Source: JACCVL01 sp038233135
GTDB taxonomy: Bacteria > Actinomycetota > Actinomycetes > Propionibacteriales > Nocardioidaceae
DNA length: 13,481 nucleotides
Assembly (NCBI GenBank): GCA_038233135.1
Contig: JBBSMN010000069.1
Location: 1 to 13,481 of the forward strand
Direction of reading: 5' to 3'
The notes beneath the pieces were generated by a model, which made no database searches, had not been told where the DNA came from, and saw only the letters and a program-made list of their open reading frames with translations. Numbering within the stretch: the first letter of the stretch is position 1; each line of letters begins with the position of its first letter. The position numbers and the translations under genes are program-made. This document shows positions 1 through 8,700 of the stretch, piece by piece.

Positions 1-243
1 AAGGACACGATCACCGACCGCCTGGCCCGCCTGGCCGCTGCGGCCGGCTGCACGGTCCGCCCGACCGGGCACAGCCTGCGGCGGTCCTGGGCGACGCACG
101 CCTACGAGACCGGCCTGGATCTGCTGTCGATCGGCCGGCACCTGCGGCACCGGAACCCGACCCTGACCGAGGGCTACGTCGCCACGCTGTCGCCATGGCC
201 GAACAACCCCGGCCCGGCTGTCACCGGCCAGGCTCCGCGGTGA
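1..243 (+). CDS. Tyrosine recombinase, C-terminal fragment (cut by window edge)
   Basis: This is the last 80 codons of a tyrosine-type site-specific recombinase; the start lies outside the window. In frame 1 it shows the end of the catalytic domain. There is an H-x-x-R box (HSLRRS; His codon 70-72, Arg codon 79-81). Next comes a G-x-H type segment, LRHRNPTLTEGYV, in which the second conserved His lies nine residues before the Tyr at 175-177, the spacing expected for the nucleophile. These are the residues that cut and rejoin DNA in the lambda integrase/XerD family. A proline-rich tail follows to TGA at 241-243. The stop overlaps the GTG start of the next recombinase by 4 bases, so the two are probably translated together. 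Family assignment is firm; whether it serves an integrative element, an IS or a transposon cannot be told from this fragment. Confidence 0.85.
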   Translation, partial: KDTITDRLARLAAAAGCTVRPTGHSLRRSWATHAYETGLDLLSIGRHLRHRNPTLTEGYVATLSPWPNNPGPAVTGQAPR

Positions 244-1928
244 GCAGCGACCGACCGGCAGGCCGCTACTTCTGCGCCGGCCGCAACCGCTTCGGCCGGC
301 CCTGCTCTGCCAGGGTCGGCATCGATGGGGAACGCTGCGGGCGGTGCCGCGGCATCGCCGACCTCCCCCGCTACGACACACTCCCGGCAGCACCGGCACC
401 GCAAGCGATCACGTCCGGGCCGGTCGGTTCCGCCCCAGATGACTGGACCGTCGCCGCCCAGTTGCAAGCCAGGCTGGCGGCGCTGTCAGCCGGAAACCCG
501 CAGCTCGAGCGTCTCGCCCAGGTCTGCGTCCAACTTGCCAGTCACAGTCGCGCGCAGGGCAGCAAGGCTGTCTACGAGCAGCACTGGCGAACGTTCGTGC
601 TGTTCTGCCAGACCGTCGATCTGCCGGCCGACCTGCCCGTCCCGGCCGAGACCCTCGCCTGCTTCCTGGCCTACCTGGCCGAGTTCGGTCGCGTCGACCG
701 CAGCACTGGAGAACGCGACGGGACCGGCGCCCCGCTGCGGCACGGCTACCTCCGACAAGCAGTGGCGGCAGTCGGATACCGCCACGACCTGCTGGGCCTG
801 CCCTCCCCGGTGGACGACCCAGTCGTGCGCGGGGTGCTGCGCGGATACGGCCGGCTACACGGCACCGACGTCCGCGGCAAGGACCCGATCCGCCTCGAAG
901 CGCTCACCCGGATCGCGGCCGCGCTGACGGTACCGCCGGGGTCCGGCCGCCGGGACCGCCCGCTCGTCCTGCTCGCGACCCACCCGGGCCTGGCACTCAA
1001 CGCCGGGCAGCTGGCCCGGCTGGACGCCGAGCACCTGCTGCTCGGCGCCACACCAGACCTGCCAGCGGCGCTGTTCGTGCATCCCGGCGGACGGAGCTTG
1101 CGGCTGGAACCGGTCGAGCTCGCCCCCGACCTCGATGTGCCGGCCGCCTGCGTGGTCCGGGCGCTCGCCGATCTGCGGCCCGACCGGTTCGGCCCGCTGT
1201 TCCGTTCCGCCGCCGGAACTCGCCTCAGCCGCCAGGGCGTCCTGAAGATCGTGCGCGGCGCCGTCGAGTCGGCCGGACTCAGCGCCGTCGCGGTCCACGA
1301 CGGTCTGCTGCGACTGCCCCACGCCGAGCAGCGTGCCCACCTCGCGGACCACGTCAGCCAGCCGGCCCCGCACGTCACCCGCGACCTGGCCCTGGTGCTC
1401 AACCTGTACTGGGGGGCGTTCCGTGGCTCGGAGCTGGTCGCCATGACCTGGGCCGACACCCGCGAGGTCGAACAAGGCGTGGAATGGCGGGTCCGCTCCA
1501 GCAAGACCGACCAGCTTCGCCGCGGGGAAGTCGTCGGCGCCGCCCGCAACCCCAACCCGATGCTGTGTCCCGCCGCCAGCCTGGCGAAGTGGCGACACAC
1601 CCTCACCGAGGTCCTCGGTCGACCGCCAAGCCAGGACGACCCCGTCTTCGTTCCGCTCGACACCGACCTGAACGCCCTCGCGCCCCTGACCCGGGACGGC
1701 GCGGCGCAAGCCGTCAAACGCGCTGCACGAGCTGCGGGCCTCACCGGCGACTACGCCAGCCACTCACTGCGGTCAGGCTTCGTCACCGACGCCTTGGACG
1801 CCGGGGCGACCCGCGAGCAGGTCCAGCGCCACGGCCGCTGGACCAATGTCAGCAGCATCGACCCGTACTACCGCAAGACACAGATCTGGGGCACCGCCAA
1901 CCCCTCCGCCCGGCTCGCCGGTCGATGA
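240..1928 (+). CDS. Large tyrosine recombinase with N-terminal Cys cluster and apparent duplicated catalytic domain
   Basis: A 562-residue protein if it starts at GTG 240, which overlaps the upstream stop as GTGA. An in-frame ATG at 195 would add 15 residues and a longer overlap; neither has a strong ribosome site, so I prefer the coupled GTG. Residues 12-36 hold four cysteines (C12, C22, C33, C36) that could form a small zinc finger. Residues ~105-200 look like the SAM-like DNA-binding arm of integrases. Residues ~378-562 are a complete catalytic domain: Arg I in GAFRGSEL (R395), the beta-hairpin Lys in SSKTDQ (K422), HSLR (H508, R511), Trp at the second His position (W534) and the nucleophile Y543 nine residues later. 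Between arm and catalytic domain, residues ~216-350 look like a decayed second catalytic domain. At 562 residues it is much longer than the usual 300-400. Likely role: DNA integration, excision or transposition together with the upstream recombinase. Confidence 0.85.
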   Translation: MSSDRPAGRYFCAGRNRFGRPCSARVGIDGERCGRCRGIADLPRYDTLPAAPAPQAITSGPVGSAPDDWTVAAQLQARLAALSAGNPQLERLAQVCVQLASHSRAQGSKAVYEQHWRTFVLFCQTVDLPADLPVPAETLACFLAYLAEFGRVDRSTGERDGTGAPLRHGYLRQAVAAVGYRHDLLGLPSPVDDPVVRGVLRGYGRLHGTDVRGKDPIRLEALTRIAAALTVPPGSGRRDRPLVLLATHPGLALNAGQLARLDAEHLLLGATPDLPAALFVHPGGRSLRLEPVELAPDLDVPAACVVRALADLRPDRFGPLFRSAAGTRLSRQGVLKIVRGAVESAGLSAVAVHDGLLRLPHAEQRAHLADHVSQPAPHVTRDLALVLNLYWGAFRGSELVAMTWADTREVEQGVEWRVRSSKTDQLRRGEVVGAARNPNPMLCPAASLAKWRHTLTEVLGRPPSQDDPVFVPLDTDLNALAPLTRDGAAQAVKRAARAAGLTGDYASHSLRSGFVTDALDAGATREQVQRHGRWTNVSSIDPYYRKTQIWGTANPSARLAGR

Positions 1929-1934
1929 ACTTGT

Positions 1935-2111
1935 TCACGCGCGGCGAGGACACCCTGGCGTCGGTCGGTCGGACGGCCGCGGACCGAGGGCGCCCATCAG
2001 CCCGAGCTCAACCCCGGACACTGCCTTGGCCAAGGAGTAGCACCCCTCGCCTCGAAGCCACAGCCTGAGCACCTCATGAATCTCGAACACTCGAACCTCC
2101 CGGAACGCCAT
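1935..2111 (-). pseudogene. IS21-family IstA-like transposase, 5' remnant
   Basis: On the minus strand an ATG at 2111 is preceded by a good ribosome site (GGGAGG, about seven bases upstream). It opens MAFREVRVFEIHEVLRLWL, which I recognise as the conserved beginning of actinobacterial IS21-family IstA transposases (helix-turn-helix DNA-binding start). The match continues for roughly 23 residues (to about GEG) and then stops; the remaining 35 or so codons to 1935 are not IstA-like. Full IstA is normally about 400-500 residues with a DDE integrase core, and IstB follows it; neither is present. It is therefore a truncated remnant, facing the recombinase operon, and unlikely to be functional. The intergenic stretch 1929-2259 holds nothing else I can name. 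Confidence 0.6.
1965..1987 (+). terminator. Possible weak stem-loop after the recombinase gene
   Basis: TCGGTC (1965-1970) and GACCGA (1982-1987) can pair as a 6-base GC-rich stem with an 11-base loop, about 37 bases after the recombinase stop. There is no T-run. It could end the recombinase transcript, but a stem of this size is easily found by chance in such GC-rich DNA. Confidence 0.2.
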
Positions 2112-2259
2112 CTGCCGCCTCCCTGACCGCTGGTCGGATGGCGGCAATCGCACCGGCCGCAGCACCGCTGCTGGGGGACGTCGACCCGCTCACCGCCCCG
2201 CCAGAGACTCTCGGGTTGCCGGCGGGCCGCGGGGCGGTTCCCGAACCGCTGGCGAGCTC

Positions 2260-2487
2260 GTGGCCTGTACGGCGTGTGAGACCTCGAACCCGTACAGCGT
2301 GTCGGTCTGCATGGCGTGCGGCAGTGCCTTCCTGGCGGGGTTGCGGGAGGCGGAGGGTCCGCTGCTCAAGCTCCCCGGTGTCGGCGACCTCACCAAGCTT
2401 TCCCGCGGGCAGCGGCTGGGGCTGGCCGCGGGCGTCGTGCTCGCAATCAGCGTGCCCACCGCGCTTCTGGGGCTCGTCTTCAGCTGA
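2260..2487 (+). CDS. Small zinc-ribbon membrane protein (75 aa, hypothetical)
   Basis: GTG start at 2260 and TGA at 2485-2487; no earlier in-frame start is available and no clear Shine-Dalgarno precedes it. The protein has two CxxC knuckles (C3/C6 and C17/C20), the pattern of a one-zinc ribbon. A short amphipathic linker follows, then a hydrophobic stretch at about residues 53-74 (LGLAAGVVLAISVPTALLGL) that reads as a single C-terminal membrane helix. Such an arrangement would place the zinc ribbon in the cytoplasm as a tail-anchored protein. It lies 147 bases upstream of the RHS gene in the same direction, with a hairpin between them, so it may be transcribed separately. I do not recognise a specific family. 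A link to the toxin system is possible only by proximity; the regular Cys spacing and clean membrane helix are the reasons to believe it is a real gene. Confidence 0.6.
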   Translation: MACTACETSNPYSVSVCMACGSAFLAGLREAEGPLLKLPGVGDLTKLSRGQRLGLAAGVVLAISVPTALLGLVFS

Positions 2488-2494
2488 CGGCAGG

Positions 2495-2520
2495 CGTCCG
2501 CGTCCAAGACGGCGCGGACG
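2495..2520 (+). terminator. Hairpin downstream of the zinc-ribbon gene
   Basis: CGTCCGCG (2495-2502) and CGCGGACG (2513-2520) form a perfect 8-base stem with a 10-base loop, starting eight bases after the zinc-ribbon stop codon. No T-run follows, which is common for actinobacterial terminators. It would separate the small gene from the RHS gene, or act as a leader hairpin of the latter. Confidence 0.4.
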
Positions 2521-2623
2521 TGTCGTCACGATGAACTTCCGGTGGGTTACGCCAATCCCAGGACAGACCGCGCAGCAGGTGGCTACTTTCTCCGTGCTCG
2601 CATAGGAATGCGGCGGTATGCCC

Positions 2624-2628
2624 AGGGG
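2624..2628 (+). promoter_or_regulatory. Ribosome binding site that fixes the RHS start at 2635
   Basis: AGGGG at 2624-2628 lies six bases before ATG 2635. Starting there puts a canonical Sec signal peptide exactly at the N-terminus. The earlier in-frame starts (2542 and 2608) would place 31 or 9 extra residues before it and have no well-spaced ribosome site. Confidence 0.6.
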
Positions 2629-2634
2629 CTCCTG

Positions 2635-2709
2635 ATGAGACGTGCTGTCCTGCCGGTCATCGTGGCGTTGCTCGCGTCGCTGGTGTCGCTGACGAGTCCT
2701 GCGGGCGCG
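2635..2709 (+). other. Sec signal peptide of the RHS protein
   Basis: Two arginines after the initiator Met, a hydrophobic core (AVLPVIVALLASLVSL) and a small-residue end SPAGA with AGA as signal-peptidase I site, giving a mature start at QEQ. There is no twin-arginine consensus and no lipobox cysteine, so general Sec export is expected. Confidence 0.8.
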
Positions 2710-5700
2710 CAGGAGCAGCTCGATCCCGTGGCGGTGCTCGGCGGGCAGCTCTACTCCACCGGTGCCGCGGTGGAAATGGAAGTCCTCTCGGTGACCGCAG
2801 GCTTCACGTCAACCCTGTTCCTGTTCGAGCCGGAGGAGAAGCGGCTCGCGACCAACCGGGACACCGGCCTGAAGGTGATCATCGGGCCTTACGCTGCAGG
2901 CGAGGAGCTGCTGTTCGGCATCCAGGTGAGCAGCGGTTTCGAGTACCGGATGGGTCCGGCAGCCCGCAATCCGGACGGCATCATGCACGCGAAAGTCGAC
3001 TTCGGGCCCGACGGCTGCGCGATAGTCGGTTTCGAGGATCTCTTCGGCGGGGGCGACGAAGACTACGACGACAACCGGTTCCGCTTCTGTGGCGGCATCG
3101 CTCCCCAGCCCCAGGACCCGCCGGCTGTGCCGGACCCGACCCCGTTCGTGCCGCCGACCGCGAACGCCGGTCCGGACCAGGCGGTGCTCGAAGGTTCGAC
3201 CGTGACCCTGGACGGATCGGCGTCCAAGGCGAGCACGCGGCCGGCCCTCGAAGGGTCGGAGCGAGACGGCACGCTGCCCGGCGGGACCGCGCTAGGCGCC
3301 TCGATCGCCGGGCTCGACCCGGCGGAGACCTCCGGCCTGCGCCTGCTCGGGTCGGTGGACATCGGGGAGGGCCCGCCGGCGCAGAACACCAGCCTGGCGT
3401 ACGTCGTAGATGTCTCGGGCAGCGCCAACTTCACCGGCGGGTGCGGCGGCGACATGAACGGCGACGGCCTGGCCAATCGCATCATCGACTGTGAGATCGC
3501 GGCCGCGCTGGAGCTGCACGCCAGCGTCGTCGCCGCCGGCACGGTGTCGAAGATCGGCCTCGTCACCTTCAGCTTCGGCGGCCAGGCGGTGGACCTGGAC
3601 CCGACGGGTGCGAGGGCAACTCTGGTGTCGCCTACCGCTGACGCCGACAACAACGGCATTCTCGACATCGAACAGGCGCTGCGTGGATTACGCGCCAGAG
3701 GAGGGACGAACTTCCCGGCAGCGGCGAGTGCGGCCTGCTCGCTACTGGCGACCGCCGGTACGCCGAAACTGCTTGCGGCGTTCCTGTCGGACGGAGCGCC
3801 AGAGAGCGGCGGGAACGTCACCTCCGTCGTGCCGTGCACGCCGCCGGTGGAGTTCCAGACGTTCGCGGTTGGACCCGGCAGCAGCTGCTCCACCGGGGCC
3901 GTCGGACGCCGGCTGATCGACCTTGCTGTCGCCAGTGGCGGCGACTGCACGAACGTGCCCAACATCGGCGACCTGCCCGACATCCTTCCGTCGGTGATCC
4001 GGTCCAAGATCGTCAACGTCTCGTACACGATCGACGGTGGCGCACCGGTCGATCTGTCCACCCGGCTGGGCCTCCCCGTCGACGGACCCACGACCGTCGA
4101 TGTCTCCGTCCTGCTGCCGGGCGACCTTCCGGCCGGGGCGCACGAGGTCTGCCTCACGGTCACCGGTGAGGACTCGGGCGGCACCGACTCGGTGATCACC
4201 TGCTCGGACCTGGTGGCCGTGAGCGGCGAGGTGTCCTACCGCTGGGAGACGGTGTCCTCGTCCGGTCCACCGGTGTTCCTGTCGTCGCGCTCGTCCGCGA
4301 CGCCATCCTTCGTCGCCGACGACGACGGGAGGTATGAGTTCGAGCTGACCGTCAGCGACGGGTCGGGCGCGACCGCCTCCGACCGCGTGACGGTCGTGGT
4401 CGGCAACGTGGCCCCGGTGCTGACGATCCAACCGGGTGAGGCCTTCGCCGGCGGCGTCACGTTGATCAACGCCTCCTTCACCGACGTCGGGTGGCGGGAC
4501 ACCCACGACGCGACCGTCAGCTGGGGCGACGGCGCCACTGACGAGGTGACGGTGACCGCGCAGGGGTCGGGCTGGGGCACCTTCTTCGGCTCGCACGTCT
4601 ACGCCGAGCCCGGGACGTACGCCGTGTCGGTCGTGTTGCGTGACGACGACAGCGGCCGGGACGAGAAGGCGGTCGCGCAGCTGCAGGTGCAGTCGCCGGT
4701 CGCGGTGTGGGCCAACTCCTCGACGCTCAGCCGGGCGCTGGACTGGTCGGGCGCCTCGGGCACTATCGAGGGCCGCGTGCACACCAACGGCGAGTTGCGC
4801 TTCGTCGGTCAGTCGAAGTCCGTCGACGGTCCCACGACGTACGCGGGCCGGCTGTCCGCGGACACAGAACGGAACATCTTCGCGCCGAAGCCGGTCGCGG
4901 CGCCGGTCCAGCCGTTCCCGTACCGGTACGAGGTCGCCGATTACCGGCCGGGTCAGCGGGTCGCCCGAGAGGTCGGCGCGGCGTACAAGGACATGTCGTC
5001 GAGGTGCTCGAACGGCGTCTGGCACGAGGTCCAGGAGGTGCTCGCCCCCGGCGTCTACTACGCCGCCTGCGACGTGCAGCTCAACGGTTCGCAGATCGGC
5101 GGCCGGGTCACGCTGGTGTCCGAGGGCCGCGTGCAGGTCAGCGGTTCCCGGCCGGAGTTCGAGCCGTTCCTGGACGGTCTGCTGTTCCTGGCCGGCGCCT
5201 CCGGTGACAAGGCGATCGACCTGGCGGCATCGAGCTCGAAGTTCCTTGGCGTGCTGTTCGCCGGCCAGGGCGAGATCGACATCTCGGGTTCGTCCAACCG
5301 CTTCTTCTGCGGCATCCTCGGCGACCGCGTCGACATCGCCGGCGGCGACACCGTGATCCGCGGCGCGAGCTGCGGCCGGCCGGACTCCACCGTCTCCGGG
5401 CCGCTGTTGGTGCCCGACCTGACGGTGGACCTGGCGGTCGACCGGGCCGACACGCTGCCCGGGCAGCAGCTGGACTACACGGTGCGCGTCGGCAACGACG
5501 GGGCCACGCTGGTCGTGCCCGGTCTGATCGGTCTGGAGAACGTCGACAGCCAGCTGGCGACCGTCGGCGGCTACGAGCTGGCTGTGGAGCGGCTCGACCT
5601 CGTTTCCGGGACATGGGTTCCGGTTGCGCGGGTCGGTGACGAGGGCTTCCGGGTCGATCTGCGCCCGAACGCCTTTCCGGGGGTGGTCTATCCCGCGAGC

Positions 5701-8700
5701 GGCGTCGCCGGCACGGCCGTCGCGCCGGGCGGCTGGGCGACCTGGGGGTTGCAGGGCGTGCTGGACCTGACGCCGGCGCGGGTGTTGGAGCTGCTGGATC
5801 CGGCCCGCACGGGCGGCATCCGTACCAGGGTCGACTTCACCCTCACCCCTGCCGGTGTGCAGGCGCGCCGGCTCTACACCTACGGCAACGACTTCATCGG
5901 CGCGCTGCGAACTCTCTCGGGTGACGTTGCCGACCCGGCCGTCACGTTGCTCCTGCCCGAGGGCGACCCGGTCCGGCTGGACGCCGCCGTCGAGCCGGCG
6001 CTGGCCGGGCTGGCACCCGGCGAGTCGGCCACCTTCGAGCGCGCCTTCGACGTGCCGGTCCCGGCGCAGCGGGGCAACGGCGAGACCGACGCGGGCTACC
6101 TCAGCCGGCTGCTCTCGGCCGACGGCACGCCGCTGCGGGCGGCGGCGTTCGGGCAAGGCGCCGGCGGCGTCGGACGGGTGGCCGCCCCGGCGACCACCGT
6201 CGCGACGACCGAGCACCTGCCCGTCGTCGGCGTCTCCACGGTCGGCCCCGAGACGGTGCCCGCCGGCACTACCGCCGACTACGCGGTCAGGCTGGCCAAC
6301 CTCGGCTCCACGGCCGCCGCCGGCCTGCAGGTCTCGGCGACTGCGGCCGGTGCGGATCTCGTGGTCGCCGGCGCGCCGGGCAATCTGGTCCCGGGTGAGC
6401 TGCGTACCGCAACAACGTCGTACACCGCACCGGCCACCTCGGCCGGTGGTCCGCTGGCGGTGCGCTCGGAGTCCCGCTGGACCGACAGCGCCGGCAACGC
6501 CTACGGACCCACGGGATCGACCCTCGACGCCGAGGAGCTGGCCCCGGCCACCCTGCAGGCCACGCTGGCCGACAGCCTCCTGGTCGACGTCACCGGCGAC
6601 CGGGTGGTCTCGCCGGGTGACACGGTCCGCTATCAGCTGACGGTGCGCAACGGCGGCGGGGTGCCGCTGACCGGCGTGCACGTCGCGTTGCCACTCGACG
6701 GCCTCACCGCCCTGGTGCCCGGCTCGGCAGTGATCACCGGCGGCGGCCTGATCACCCGCGCCGACACCATGGTCGAGGCTGACGTCGCCGAGATCCCCGG
6801 CGGCGCCGAGGCGGTCCTGACCGTCGACGTCGTGGTCGCCGACCCCTTCCCGACCGGTGTCCCGCGGATCCAGGCCCAGGGCACCGTGAGCGCCGAGGGT
6901 TTCCCGGCGCGGGCCACCGACGACGTGGCGCTGCCCGGCGCGTCGGACCCGACGCGCACCGGCGTCGTCGTGCCGCGTCCGGCGCTGGCGGCCTACCTGA
7001 CCGGCATGCTGGCGATCGACGCGGACGGCTCAGGTGACTTGACCGCGGGGGACACCCTTGCCTACGAGTTCCTCACCAGCTCCGTCGGAACCCAGGCCGT
7101 GACCGGTGTCGGTGTCACGGTGACCCCGCCACCGGGAACGTCCCTGGTGCCGGGATCGGTGCAGACCAGCGCGGGCAGTGTGCTCGCCGGCGAGGCGGTC
7201 GAGGTCCGGGTCGAGCGCCTCGAGCCGTTGGAGAACCACACGACCGGTTTCCGGCTGCTGGTGGCGAGCCCGTTGCCGGCCGGTGTGACGAGCATCAGCG
7301 CCTTCGGGACGGTCACGTCGGCCGAGCTCGAGCCGCTGCGCACCGACGACCCGTCGACCTTCGACGTCGGCGACGTCACCCGGCTGCCGATCGGCGACGA
7401 GGCCAACGATCCGGAGCGTCCAGCGCCGACGGTGTCGGCGCTCACCCCGGCTGACGGCCTGGTCGTCACCGAGCCGGTCGACGTCACCGCCACCCTGCTC
7501 CCACCGGCGGGTGGCACCGTCGGCGGCTGGACCGCGACCTACCGCCTCGCCGACGACACCACGTCTGCGCCGACCGAGATCGGCAGCGGCTCGGGCAGCG
7601 ACCTGCGCGCGACGCTCGACCCCACCCGGATGCCCAACGGCACCTACGTCGTGGAGGTCCGAGCGACCTCCGACTCCGGTGGTGTCGCGACGAGCCGGAT
7701 CACCGTCGTGGTCGACGGGGCGATGAAGCTCGGGCGCTACGTCACGACCGTCACCGACCTGTCCACCGGTGTTGCGGGGCTGCCGGTGCAGGTCAAGCGC
7801 ACCTACGACAGCTTCGACAAGACCGTCGGTGACTTCGGGGTGGGCTGGTCGTTGGACGTCGCGGACTTCCAGGTGTCGGACAACGGGCCGCTCGGCGCCG
7901 GTGGCTGGACCATGCAGGCCTGCGGTGGCGGACTGATCTTCGTCCCGCTGTGCTTCACCTCCGACCGGCCGCACTTCGTGACGGTCACCTGGCCGGACGG
8001 GCGTAACGAGGTCTTCGACCTCACCCCGACCAAGGGCTCGACGTTCTTCAGCGGCATCACGTCGGCGGCCTTCACCGGTCGTCCGGGCGCGACGTCGAAG
8101 TTGGAGGCGCTCGACAGCGGCCTGTTCTTCGCCAACGGCGACCTGCTGGGCGGGTTCTTCGGCTCCGCCGGCGTGTACGACCCGCAGCGGTTCCGGCTCA
8201 CCGACCGGTACGGCACGACGTACCTGCTCGAGGTCGGTAAGGGCCTGTCGCGGATGCAGGACCGCACCGGCAACGTCGTCACGGTCGGACCTGACGGGAT
8301 CGTCTCCAGCCGGGGGCCGTCGGTCACCTTCGAGCGGGACAGTCTCGGGCGCATCACCCGGGTGGTCGGGCCGGACGGTGAGGACCTGCGCTACGGCTAT
8401 GACGCGCTGGGCGATCTGGTGTCGGTCACCGACCAGCGGGAGCAGACCTCCGAGCTCAGATACCTGCCTGGTCACTTCCTGCAGCGGGTCACCGACCCGG
8501 GCGGCCTACCGATGGCCACGTATGAGTACATCGACGGCCGGATCACCGCGGTGATCGACGGCGAGGGCAACCGCACGGAGATCGGCACCGACCTCACCGG
8601 ACGCACCCAGGCGGTCACCGACGCTGACGGCAAGCGGACTACCGTGTCGCAGTTCAACGCACAAGGGCGGCTCGACCGCGTCTCCGAGATCTACGGTGGC

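Noticed and set aside
1484..2068. Plus-strand open frame inside the recombinase 3' half
   Set aside because: Arg/Pro-rich shadow of the recombinase catalytic domain, whose own frame carries all active-site residues.
2138..2605. Plus-strand open frame overlapping the zinc-ribbon gene
   Set aside because: It runs through the zinc-ribbon gene in another frame and turns Arg-rich. I also considered it as a frameshifted N-terminus of the zinc-ribbon protein, but saw no conserved motif to support that.
2542..2634. Upstream start for the RHS gene (ATG 2542 or 2608)
   Set aside because: It would put an irrelevant, non-conserved leader before a textbook Sec signal. The ribosome site AGGGG is correctly spaced only for ATG 2635.
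3742..6681. Long minus-strand open frame (979 codons) opposite the RHS stalk
   Set aside because: Its composition is Arg/Gly/Val/Asp-rich without domains, and it mirrors the codon bias of the well-supported plus-strand gene. Long antisense frames are expected in such GC-rich DNA.
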